DNA of 64,000 nucleotides from Erpobdella octoculata. Lineage: Eukaryota; Annelida; Clitellata; Hirudinida; Erpobdellidae. Shown here one piece after another: positions 9,601 to 21,600 of this stretch. Both the position numbers and the translations under genes were made by a program. Positions within the stretch are counted from its first letter, which is position 1, and the number at the start of each line of letters is the position of its first letter. The notes under the pieces are model-generated. The model was given only the letters and a program-made list of their open reading frames with translations. It was not told the origin of the DNA and did not search any database. The stretch is taken from positions 21,051,658 to 21,115,657 of the forward strand of contig OZ022247.1 in assembly GCA_963978895.1 (NCBI GenBank), given 5' to 3'.

Positions 9601-12600
9601 AGTAGATTTAGTTGTGGTAGTTGGTGTTGTTATTGATTCCGTTGCTGTTGATTCAGTTGTGGTAGTTGGTATTGTGGTCGATTCGGTATTAGTATTATCA
9701 GTTTTGGCAGTTGATGTTGTAGTACTTTCTATTGTAGTAGATTTAGTTGTAGTAGTTGGTGTTGTTGTCGATTCGGTTGTAGTAAATTCAGTTGTAGTCG
9801 TTGGTGTTGTTGTAGATTCGGTAGTAGTAGATTCAATTGTGGCAGTTGGCGTTATCGTCGATTTGGTTGCTGTAGATTCAGTTGTGGTAGTTGGAGTTGT
9901 TGTCGATTCGGTTGCTGTTACTTCAGTTGTGGTAGTTGGTGTTGTAGTACTTTCTGTTGTAGTAGATTCAGTTGTGGTAGATGGTATTGTTGTGGATTCG
10001 GTATTAGTATATTCGGTTTTGGCAGTTGGTGTTGTTGTCGATTCGTTATTAGTATATTCAGTTGCGGTAGATGCTGTTGTAGTGAATCCTGTTGTGGTAG
10101 TTAGTGTTGCCGAACCGGTATTAGTAGATTCAATTAAAGTAGTTGACGTACTTGCTGTTGTCGTACTTTCTGTTGTAGTAGATTCAGTTGTGGTAGTTGG
10201 TGTTGTTGTCGATTCGGTAGTAGTAGATTCTGTTGTGGTTTTTGGTAATGCCGTACTTTCTGTTGTAGTAGATTCAGTTGTTGCAGTTGATGTTGTAGAA
10301 CTTTCTGTTGTAGTAGATTCAGTTGTGGTAGTTGGTGTTGTTGTTAAATCCGATGCTGTTGATTCATTTGTGGTAGTTGGTATTGTTGTCGATTCGGTAT
10401 TAGTATATTCAGTTTTGGCAGTTGGTGTTGTTGTCGATTCCGTATTAGTATATTCAGTTGTGGTAGGTGGCGTTGTTGTCGATACGGAAGTAGTAGATTC
10501 AGTTGTGGTAGTTGGTGTTGTAGTACCTTCTGTTGTAGTAGATTCAGTTGTCGTAGTTGGTGTTGTTGTCGATTCGGTAGTACTAGATTCTGTTGTAGTA
10601 GCTGGTGTAGTCGTACTTTTTGTTGTAGTAGATTCAGTTGTTGTAGTTGGTGTAGTTTTCGATTCGGTATTAGTAGATTCTGTTGTGGTAGTTGATGCTG
10701 TTGTCAATTCGGTAGTTGTAAATTCAGTTGTAGTAGATGGTGTTGTTGTCGATTCGGTAGTAGCAGATTCGGTTGTGGTAATTGGTGTTGTAGTACTTTC
10801 TATTGTAGTAGATTTAGTTGTGGTAGTTGGTATTGTTGTCGATTTGGTTGTAGTAGATTCAGTTGTTGTAGTTGGTGTTGTTGTTGATTCCGTTGCTGTT
10901 GATTCAGTTGTGGTAGTTGGTATTGTGGTCGATTCGGTATTAGTATATTCAGTTTTGGCAGGTGATGTTGTAGTACTTTCTATTGTAGTAGATTTAGTTG
11001 TGGTAGTTGGTGTTGTTGTCGATTCGGTTGTAGTAAATTCATTTGTAGTCGTTGGTGTTGTTGTAGATTCGGTAGTAGTAGATTCAATTGTGGCAGTTCG
11101 CATTATCGTCGATTTGGTTGCTGTAGATTCAGTTGTGGTAGTTGGAGTAGTTGTCGATTCGGTTGCTGTTACTTCAGTTGTGGTAGTTGGTGTTGTAGTA
11201 CTTTCTGTTGTAGTAGATTCAGTTGTGGTAGATTGTATTGTTGTCGATTCGGTATTAGTATATTCGGTTTTGCCAGTTGGTGTTGTTGTCGATTCGTTAT
11301 TAGTATTTTCAGTTGGGGTAGATGCTGTTGTAGTGAATCCTGTTGTGGTAGTTAATGTTGCCGAACCGGTATTAGTAGATTCAATTGAAGTAGTTGACGT
11401 AGTTGCTGTTGTCGTACTTTCTGTTGTAGTAGATTCAGTTGTTGCAGTTGATGTTGTAGAACTTTCTGTTGTAGTAGATTCAGTTATGGTAGTTGGTGTT
11501 GTTGTAGATTTGGTTGTTGTATATTCAGTTGTGGTAGTTGGTGTTGTTGTTGAATCCGTTGCTGTTGATTCATTTGTGGTAGTTGGTATTGTTGTCGATT
11601 CGGAATTAGTATATTCAGTTTTGGCAGTTAGTGTTGTTGTCGATTCGGTATTAGTATATTCAGTTGTGGTAGGTAGCGTTGTTGTCGATTCGGTAGTAGT
11701 AGATTCAGTTTTGGCAGTTGGTGTTGTAGTACTTTCTATTGTAGTAGATTTAGTTGTGGTAGTTGGTGTTGTTGTCGATTCGGTTGTAATAAATTCAGTT
11801 GTAGTCGTTGGTGTTATTGTAGATTCGGTAGTAGTAGATTCAATTGTGGCAGTTGGCGTTATAGTCGATTTGGTTGCTGTTGATTCAGTTGTGGTAGTTG
11901 GTGTTGTAGTACTTTCTGTTGTAGTAGATTCAGTTGTGGTAGATTGTATTGTTGTCGATTCGGTATTAGTATATTCGGTTTTGGCAGTTGGTGTTGTTGT
12001 CGATTCGGTATTAGTATATTCAGTTGCGGTAGATGCTGTTGTAGTAAATCCTGTTGTGGTAGTTAGTGTTGCCGAACCGGTAATAGTTGACGTAGTTGCT
12101 GTTGTCGTACTTTCTGTTGTAGTAGATTCAGTTGTGGTAGTTGGTGTTGTTGTCGATTCGGTTGTAGTAGATTCAGTTGTGGTAGTTGGTGTTGTTGTTG
12201 AATCCGTTGCTGTTGATTCTGTTGTGGTTTTTGGTGATGTGGTACTTTCTGTTGTAGTAGATTCAGTTGTTGCAGTTGATGTTGTTGTCGATTCGGTATT
12301 AGTATATTCAGTTGTGGTAGGTGGCGTTGTTGTCGATACGGAAGTAGTAGATTCAGTTGTGGTAGTTGGTGTTGTAGTACCTTCTGTTGTAGTAGAATTA
12401 GTTGTGTTAGTTGGTGTTGTTGTTGAATCCGTTGCGGTTGATTCAGTTGTGGTGTATGGTATTGTTGTCGATTCGATATTAGTATATTCGGTTTTGGCAG
12501 TTGATGCTGTTGTCGATTCGGTATTAGTATATTCAGTTGCGGTAGATGCTGTTGTAGTGAATCCTGTTGTGGTAGTTTGTGTTGCCGAACCGGTATTAGT

Positions 12601-15600
12601 AGATTCAAATGAAGTAATTGACGTAGTTGCGGTTGTCGTACTTTCTGTTGTAGTAGATTCAGTTGTGGTAGTTGGTGTTGTTGTCGACTCGGTAGTAGTA
12701 GATTCTGTTGTAGTTTTTGGTGATGTCGTACTTTCTGTTGTAGTAGATTCAGTTATGGTAGTTGGTGTTGTTGTCGATTTGGTTGTAGTATATTCAGTTG
12801 TGGTAGTTGGTGTTGTTGTTGAATCCGTTGCTGTTGATTCATTTGTGGTAGTTGGTATTGTTGTCGATTCGGTATTAGTATATTCAGTTTTGGCAGTTGG
12901 TGTTGTTGTCGATTCGGTATTAGTATAATCAGTTGTGGTAGGTAGCGTTGTTGTCGATTCGGTAGTAGTAGATTCAGTTGTGGTAGTTGGTGTTGTTGTC
13001 GATTTGGATGTAGTATATTCAGTTGTGGTAGTTGGTGTTGTTGTTGAATCCGTTGCTGTTGATTCATTTGTGGTAGTTGGTATTGTTGTCGATTCGGTAT
13101 TAGTATATTCAGTTTTGGCAGTTAGTGTTGTTGTCGATTCGGTATTAGTATATTCAGTTTTGGCAGTTGGTGTTGTTGTCAATTCGGTATTAATATATTC
13201 AGTTGTGGTAGGTGGCGTTGTTGTCGATACGGAAGTAATAGATTCAGTTGTGGTAGTTGGTGTTGTAGTACCTTCTGTTGTAGTAAATTCAGTTGTGGTA
13301 GTTGGTGTTGTTGTTGAATCCGTTGCTGTTGATTCAGTTGTGGTGTATGGTATTGTTGTCGATTCGATATTAGTATATTCGGTTTTGGCAGTTGGTGCTG
13401 TTGTCGATTCGGTATTAGTATATTCAGTTGCGGTAGATGCTGTTGTAGTGAATCCTGTTGTGGTAGTTTGTGTTGCCAAACCGGTATTAGTAGATTCAAT
13501 TGAAGTAATTGACGTAGTTGCGGTTGTCGTACTTTCTGTTGTAGTAGATTCAGTTGTGGTAGTTGGTGTTGTTGTCGACTCGGTAGTAGTAGATTCAGTT
13601 GTAGTTTTTGGTGATGTCGTACTTTCTGTTGTAGTAGATTCAGTTAAGGTAGTTGGTGTTGTTGTCGATTTGGTTGTAGTATATTCAGTTGTGGTAGTTG
13701 GTGTTGTTGTTGAATCCGTTGCTGTTGATTCATTTGCGGTAGTTGGTATTGTTGTCGATTCGGTATTAGTATATTCAGTTTTGGCAGTTAGTGTTGTTGT
13801 CGATTCGGTATTAGTATATTCAGTTTTGGCAGTTGGTGTTGTTGTCAATTCGGTATTAGTATATTCAGTTGTGGTAGGTAGCGTTGTTGCCGAACCGGTA
13901 ATAGTAGATTCAATTGTAGTAGTTGACGTAGTTGCGGTTGTCGTACTTTCTGTTGTAGTAGATTCAGTTGTGGTAGTTGGTGTTGTTGTCGACTCGGTAG
14001 TAGTAGATTCTGTTGTAGTTTTTGGTGATGTCGTACTTTCTGTTGTAGTAGATTCAGTTAAGGTAGTTGGTGTTGTTGTCGATTTGGATGTAGTATATTC
14101 AGTTGTGGTAGTTGGTGTTGTTGTTGAATCCGTTGCTGTTGATTCATTTGTGGTAGTTGGTATTGTTGTCGATTCGGTATTAGTATATTCAGTTTTGGCA
14201 GTTAGTGTTGTTGTCGATTCGGTATTAGTATATTCAGTTTTGGCAGTTGGTGTTGTTGTCAATTCGGTATTAGTATATTCAGTTGTGGTAGGTGGCGTTG
14301 TTGTCGATACGGAAGTAATAGATTCAGTTGTGGTAGTTGGTGTTGTAGTACCTTCTGTTGTAGTAAATTCAGTTGTGGTAGTTGGTGTTGTTGTTGAATC
14401 CGTTGCTGTTGATTCAGTTGTGGTGTATGGTATTGTTGTCGATTCGATATTAGTATATTCGGTTTTGGCAGTTGGTGCTGTTGTCGATTCGGTATTAGTA
14501 TATTCAGTTGCGGTAGATGCTGTTGTAGTGAATCCTGTTGTGGTAGTTTGTGTTGCCAAACCGGTATTAGTAGATTCAATTGAAGTAATTGACGTAGTTG
14601 CGGTTGTCGTACTTTCTGTTGTAGTAGATTCAGTTGTGGTAGTTGGTGTTGTTGTCGACTCGGTAGTAGTAGATTCTGTTGTAGTTTTTGGTGATGTCGT
14701 ACTTTCTGTTGTAGTAGATTCAGTTAAGGTAGTTGGTGTTGTTGTCGATTTGGTTGTAGTATATTCAGTTGTGGTAGTTGGTGTTGTTGTTGAATCCGTT
14801 GCTGTTGATTCATTTGCGGTAGTTGGTATTGTTGTCGATTCGGTATTAGTATATTCAGTTTTGGCAGTTAGTGTTGTTGTCGATTCGGTATTAGTATATT
14901 CAGTTTTGGCAGTTGGTGTTGTTGTCAATTCGGTATTAGTATATTCAGTTGTGGTAGGTAGCGTTGTTGCCGAACCGGTAATAGTAGATTCAATTGTAGT
15001 AGTTGACGTAGTTGCTGTTGTCGTACTTTCTGTTGTAGTAGATTCAGTTGTTGCAGTTGATGTTGTTGTCGATTCGGTATTAGTATATTCAGTTGTGGTA
15101 GGTGGCGTTGTTGTCGATACGGAAGTAGTAGATTCAGTTGTGGTAGTTGGTGTTGTTGTCGATTTGGATGTAGTATATTCAGTTGTGGTAGTTGGTGTTG
15201 TTGTTGAATCCGTTGCTGTTGATTCATTTGTGGTAGTTGGTATTGTTGTCGATTCGGTATTAGTATATTCAGTTTTGGCAGTTAGTGTTGTTGTCGATTC
15301 GGTATTAGTATATTCAGTTTTGGCAGTTGGTGTTGTTGTCAATTCGGTATTAGTATATTCAGTTGTGGTAGGTGGCGTTGTTGTCGATACGGAAGTAATA
15401 GATTCAGTTGTGGTAGTTGGTGTTGTAGTACCTTCTGTTGTAGTAAATTCAGTTGTGGTAGTTGGTGTTGTTGTTGAATCCGTTGCTGTTGATTCAGTTG
15501 TGGTGTATGGTATTGTTGTCGATTCGATATTAGTATATTCGGTTTTGGCAGTTGGTGCTGTTGTCGATTCGGTCTTAGTATATTCAGTTGCGGTAGATGC

Positions 15601-18600
15601 TGTTGTAGTGAATCCTGTTGTGGTAGTTTGTGTTGCCGAACCGGTATTAGTAGATTCAATTGAAGTAATTGACGTAGTTGCGGTTGTCGTACTTTCTGTT
15701 GTAGTAGATTCAGTTGTGGTAGTTGGTGTTGTTGTCGACTCGGTAGTAGTAGATTCAGTTGTAGTTTTTGGTGATGTCGTACTTTCTGTTGTAGTAGATT
15801 CAGTTAAGGTAGTTGGTGTTGTTGTCGATTTGGTTGTAGTATATTCAGTTGTGGTAGTTGGTGTTGTTGTTGAATCCGTTGCTGTTGATTCATTTGCGGT
15901 AGTTGGTATTGTTGTCGATTCGGTATTAGTATATTCAGTTTTGGCAGTTAGTGTTGTTGTCGATTCGGTATTAGTATATTCAGTTTTGGCAGTTGGTGTT
16001 GTTGTCAATTCGGTATTAGTATATTCAGTTGTGGTAGGTAGCGTTGTTGCCGAACCGGTAATAGTAGATTCAATTGTAGTAGTTGACGTAGTTGCGGTTG
16101 TCGTACTTTCTGTTGTAGTAGATTCAGTTGTGGTAGTTGGTGTTGTTGTCGACTCGGTAGTAGTAGATTCTGTTGTAGTTTTTGGTGATGTCGTACTTTC
16201 TGTTGTAGTAGATTCAGTTAAGGTAGTTGGTGTTGTTGTCGATTTGGATGTAGTATATTCAGTTGTGGTAGTTGGTGTTGTTGTTGAATCCGTTGCTGTT
16301 GATTCATTTGTGGTAGTTGGTATTGTTGTCGATTCGGTATTAGTATATTCAGTTTTGGCAGTTAGTGTTGTTGTCGATTCGGTATTAGTATATTCAGTTT
16401 TGGCAGTTGGTGTTGTTGTCAATTCGGTATTAGTATATTCAGTTGTGGTAGGTGGCGTTGTTGTCGATACGGAAGTAATAGATTCAGTTGTGGTAGTTGG
16501 TGTTGTAGTACCTTCTGTTGTAGTAAATTCAGTTGTGGTAGTTGGTGTTGTTGTTGAATCCGTTGCTGTTGATTCAGTTGTGGTGTATGGTATTGTTGTC
16601 GATTCGATATTAGTATATTCGGTTTTGGCAGTTGGTGCTGTTGTCGATTCGGTATTAGTATATTCAGTTGCGGTAGATGCTGTTGTAGTGAATCCTGTTG
16701 TGGTAGTTTGTGTTGCCAAACCGGTATTAGTAGATTCAATTGAAGTAATTGACGTAGTTGCGGTTGTCGTACTTTCTGTTGTAGTAGATTCAGTTGTGGT
16801 AGTTGGTGTTGTTGTCGACTCGGTAGTAGTAGATTCTGTTGTAGTTTTTGGTGATGTCGTACTTTCTGTTGTAGTAGATTCAGTTAAGGTAGTTGGTGTT
16901 GTTGTCGATTTGGTTGTAGTATATTCAGTTGTGGTAGTTGGTGTTGTTGTTGAATCCGTTGCTGTTGATTCATTTGCGGTAGTTGGTATTGTTGTCGATT
17001 CGGTATTAGTATATTCAGTTTTGGCAGTTAGTGTTGTTGTCGATTCGGTATTAGTATATTCAGTTTTGGCAGTTGGTGTTGTTGTCAATTCGGTATTAGT
17101 ATATTCAGTTGTGGTAGGTAGCGTTGTTGCCGAACCGGTAATAGTAGATTCAATTGTAGTAGTTGACGTAGTTGCTGTTGTCGTACTTTCTGTTGTAGTA
17201 GATTCAGTTGTTGCAGTTGATGTTGTTGTCGATTCGGTATTAGTATATTCAGTTGTGGTAGGTGGCGTTGTTGTCGATACGGAAGTAGTAGATTCAGTTG
17301 TGGTAGTTGGTGTTGTTGTCGATTTGGATGTAGTATATTCAGTTGTGGTAGTTGGTGTTGTTGTTGAATCCGTTGCTGTTGATTCATTTGTGGTAGTTGG
17401 TATTGTTGTCGATTCGGTATTAGTATATTCAGTTTTGGCAGTTAGTGTTGTTGTCGATTCGGTATTAGTATATTCAGTTTTGGCAGTTGGTGTTGTTGTC
17501 AATTCGGTATTAGTATATTCAGTTGTGGTAGGTGGCGTTGTTGTCGATACGGAAGTAATAGATTCAGTTGTGGTAGTTGGTGTTGTAGTACCTTCTGTTG
17601 TAGTAAATTCAGTTGTGGTAGTTGGTGTTGTTGTTGAATCCGTTGCTGTTGATTCAGTTGTGGTGTATGGTATTGTTGTCGATTCGATATTAGTATATTC
17701 GGTTTTGGCAGTTGGTGCTGTTGTCGATTCGGTCTTAGTATATTCAGTTGCGGTAGATGCTGTTGTAGTGAATCCTGTTGTGGTAGTTTGTGTTGCCGAA
17801 CCGGTATTAGTAGATTCAATTGAAGTAATTGACGTAGTTGCGGTTGTCGTACTTTCTGTTGTAGTAGATTCAGTTGTGGTAGTTGGTGTTGTTGTCGACT
17901 CGGTAGTAGTAGATTCTGTTGTAGTTTTTGGTGATGTCGTACTTTCTGTTGTAGTAGATTCAGTTAAGGTAGTTGGTGTTGTTGTCGATTTGGTTGTAGT
18001 ATATTCAGTTGTGGTAGTTGGTGTTGTTGTTGAATCCGTTGCTGTTGATTCATTTGCGGTAGTTGGTATTGTTGTCGATTCGGTATTAGTATATTCAGTT
18101 TTGGCAGTTAGTGTTGTTGTCGATTCGGTATTAGTATATTCAGTTTTGGCAGTTGGTGTTGTTGTCAATTCGGTATTAGTATATTCAGTTGTGGTAGGTA
18201 GCGTTGTTGCCGAACCGGTAATAGTAGATTCAACTGTAGTAGTTGACGTAGTTGCTGTTGTCGTACTTTCTGTTGTAGTAGATTCAGTTGTTGCAGTTGA
18301 TGTTGTTGTCGATTCGGTATTAGTATATTCAGTTGTGGTAGGTGGCGTTGTTGTCGATACGGAAGTAGTCGATTCAGTTGTGGTAGTTGGTGTTGTTGTT
18401 GAATCCGTTGCTGTTGATTCAGTTGTGGTGGATGGTATTGTTGTCGATTTGATATTAGTATATTCGGTTTTGGCAGTTGGTGCTGTTGTCGATTCGGTAT
18501 TAGTATATTCAGTTGCGGTAGAGGCTGTTGTAGTGAACCCTGTTGTGGTAGTTTGTGTTGCCGAACCGGTATTAGTAGATTCAATTGTAGTAGTTGACGT

Positions 18601-21600
18601 AGTTGGTGTTGTAGTACCTTCTGTTGTAGTAGATTCAGTTGTGGTAGTTGGTGTTGTTGTTGAATCCGTTGCTGTTGATTCAGTTGTGGTGTATGGTATT
18701 GTTGTCGATTCGATATTAGTATATTCGGTTTTGGCAGTTGGTGCTGTTGTCGATTCGGTATTAGTATATTCAGTTGCGGTAGATGCTGTTGTAGTGAATC
18801 CTGTTGTGGTAGTTTGTGTTGCCGAACCGGTATTAGTAGATTCAATTGAAGTAATTGACGTAGTTGCGGTTGTCGTACTTTCTGTTGTAGTAGATTCAGT
18901 TGTGGTAGTTGGTGTTGTTGTCGACTCGGTAGTAGTAGATTCTGTTGTAGTTTTTGGTGATGTCGTACTTTCTGTTGTAGTAGATTCAGTTATGGTAGTT
19001 GGTGTTGTTGTCGATTTGGTTGTAGTATATTCAGTTGTGGTAGTTGGTGTTGTTGTTGAATCCGTTGCTGTTGATTCATTTATGGTAGTTGGTATTGTTG
19101 TCGATTCGGTATTAGTATATTCAGTTTTGGCAGTTGGTGTTGTTGTCGATTCGGTATTAGTATAATCAGTTGTGGTAGGTAGCGTTGTTGTCGATTCGGT
19201 AGTAGTAGATTCAGTTGTGGTAGTTGGTGTTGTTGTCGATTTTGTTGTAGTATATTCAGTTGTGGTAGTTGGTGTTGTTGTTGAATCCGTTGCTGTTGAT
19301 TCATTTGCGGTAGTTGGTATTGTTGTCGATTCGGTATTAGTATATTCAGTTTTGGCAGTTAGTGTTGTTGTCGATTCGGTATTAGTATATTCAGTTTTGG
19401 CAGTTGGTGTTGTTGTCAATTCGGTATTAGTATATTCAGTTGTGGTAGGTAGCGTTGTTGCCGAACCGGTAATAGTTGATTCAATTGTAGTAGTTGACGT
19501 AGTTGCTGTTGTCGTACTTTCTGTTGTAGTAGATTCAGTTGTTGCAGTTGATGTTGTTGTCGATTCGGTATTAGTATATTCAGTTGTGGTAGGTGGCGTT
19601 GTTGTCGATACGGAAGTAGTAGATTCAGTTGTGGTAGTTGGTGTTGTTGTTGAATCCGTTGCTGTTGATTCAGTTGTGGTGGATGGTATTGTTGTCGATT
19701 CGATATTAGTATATTCGGTTTTGGCAGTTGGTGCTGTTGTGGATTCGGTATTAGTATATTCAGTTGCGGTAGATGCTGTTGTAGTGAATCCTGTTGTGGT
19801 AGTTTGTGTTGCCGAACCGGTATTAGTAGATTCAATTGAAGTAATTGACGTAGTTGCAGTTGTCGTACTTTCTGTTGTAGTAGATTCAGTTGTGGTAGTT
19901 GGTGTTGTTGTCGACTCGGTAGTAGTAGATTCTGTTGTAGTTTTTGGTGATGTCGTACTTTCTGTTGTAGTAGATTCAGTTATGGTAGTTGGTGTTGTTG
20001 TCGATTTGGTTCTAGTATATTCAGTTGTGGTAGTTGGTGTTGTTGTTGAATCCGTTGCTGTTGATTCATTTGTGGTAGTTGGTATTGTTGTCGATTCGGT
20101 ATTAGTATATTCAGTTTTGGCAGTTGGTGTTGTTGTCGATTCGGTATTAGTATAATCAGTTGTGGTAGGTAGCGTTGTTGTCGATTCGGTAGTAGTAGAT
20201 TCAGTTGTGGTAGTTGATGTTGTTGTCGATTTGGTTGTAGTATATTCAGTTGTGGTAGTTGGTGTTGTTGTTGATTCCGTTGCTGTTGATTCATTTGTGG
20301 TAGTTGGTATTGTTGTCGATTCGGTATTAGTATATTCAATTTTGGCAGTTAGTGTTGTTGTCGATTCGGTATTAGTATATTCAGTTTTGGCAGTTGGTGT
20401 TGTTGTCAATTCGGTATTAGTATATTCAGTTGTGGTAGGTAGCGTTGTTGCCGAACCGGTAATAGTAGATTCAATTGTAGTAGTTGACGTAGTTGCTGTT
20501 GTCGTACTTTCTGTTGTAGTAGATTCAGTTGTGGTAGTTGGTGTTGTTGTCGATTCGGTTGTAGTAGATTCAGTTGTGGTAGTTGGTGTTGTTGTTGAAT
20601 CCGTTGCTGTTGATTTTGTTGTGGTTTTTGGTGATGTCGTACTTTCTGTTGTAGTAGATTCAGTTGTTGCAGTTAATGTTGTTGTCGATTCGGTATTAGT
20701 ATATTCAGTTGTGGTAGGTGGCGTTGTTGTCGATACGGAAGTAGTAGATTCAGTTGTAGTAGTTGGTGTTGTAGTACCTTCTGTTGTAGTAGATTCAGTT
20801 GTGGTAGTTGGTGTTGTTGTCGAATCGGTAGTAGTAGATTCTGTTGTAGTTTTTGGTGATGTCGTACTTTCTGTTGTAGTAGATTCAGTTGTTGCAGTTA
20901 ATGTTGTTGTCGATTCGGTATTAGTATATTCAGTTGTGGTAGGTGGCGTTGTTGTCGATACGGAAGTAGTAGATTCAGTTGTAGTAGTTGGTGTTGTAGT
21001 ACCTTCTGTTGTAGTAGATTCAGTTGTGGTAGTTGGTGTTGTTGTCGAATCGGTAGTAGTAGATTCTGTTGTAGTTTTTGGTGATGTCGTACTTTCTGTT
21101 GTAGTAGATTCAGTTGTTGCAGTTGATGTTGTAGAACTTTCAGTTGTAGTAGATTCAGTTATGGTAGTTGGTGTTGTTGTCGATTTGGTTGTAGTATATT
21201 CAGTTGTGGTAGTTGGTGTTGTTGTTGAATCCGTTGCTGTTGATTCATTTGTGGTATTTGATATTGTTGTCGATTCGGTATAAGTATATTCAGTTTTGGC
21301 AGTTGGTGTTGTTGTCGATTCGGTATTAGTATATTCAGTTGTGTTAGGTAGCGTTGTTGTCGATTCAGTTGTAGTTGATTCAGTGGTTGTAGTTGGTGTT
21401 GTAGTACTTTCTCTTGTTGTAGATTCAGTTGTGGTAGTTGGTGTTGTTGTCGATTCGGTAGTAGTAGATTCAGTTGTGGTAGTTGGAACTGTTGTCGATT
21501 CGGTATTAGTATATTCAGTTGTGGTAGGTGGCGTTGTTGTCGATTTGGTAGTTGTAGATTCAATTGTGGTAGTTGGTGATGTAGTACCTTCTGTTGTAGT

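Noticed and set aside
13179..19835. Repeated minus-strand Gln/Leu/Asn-rich frames (MNLLIPVRQHKLPQ type)
   Set aside because: Frame-shifted readings of the same repeat; their regular 1080-bp spacing only reflects the higher-order repeat.
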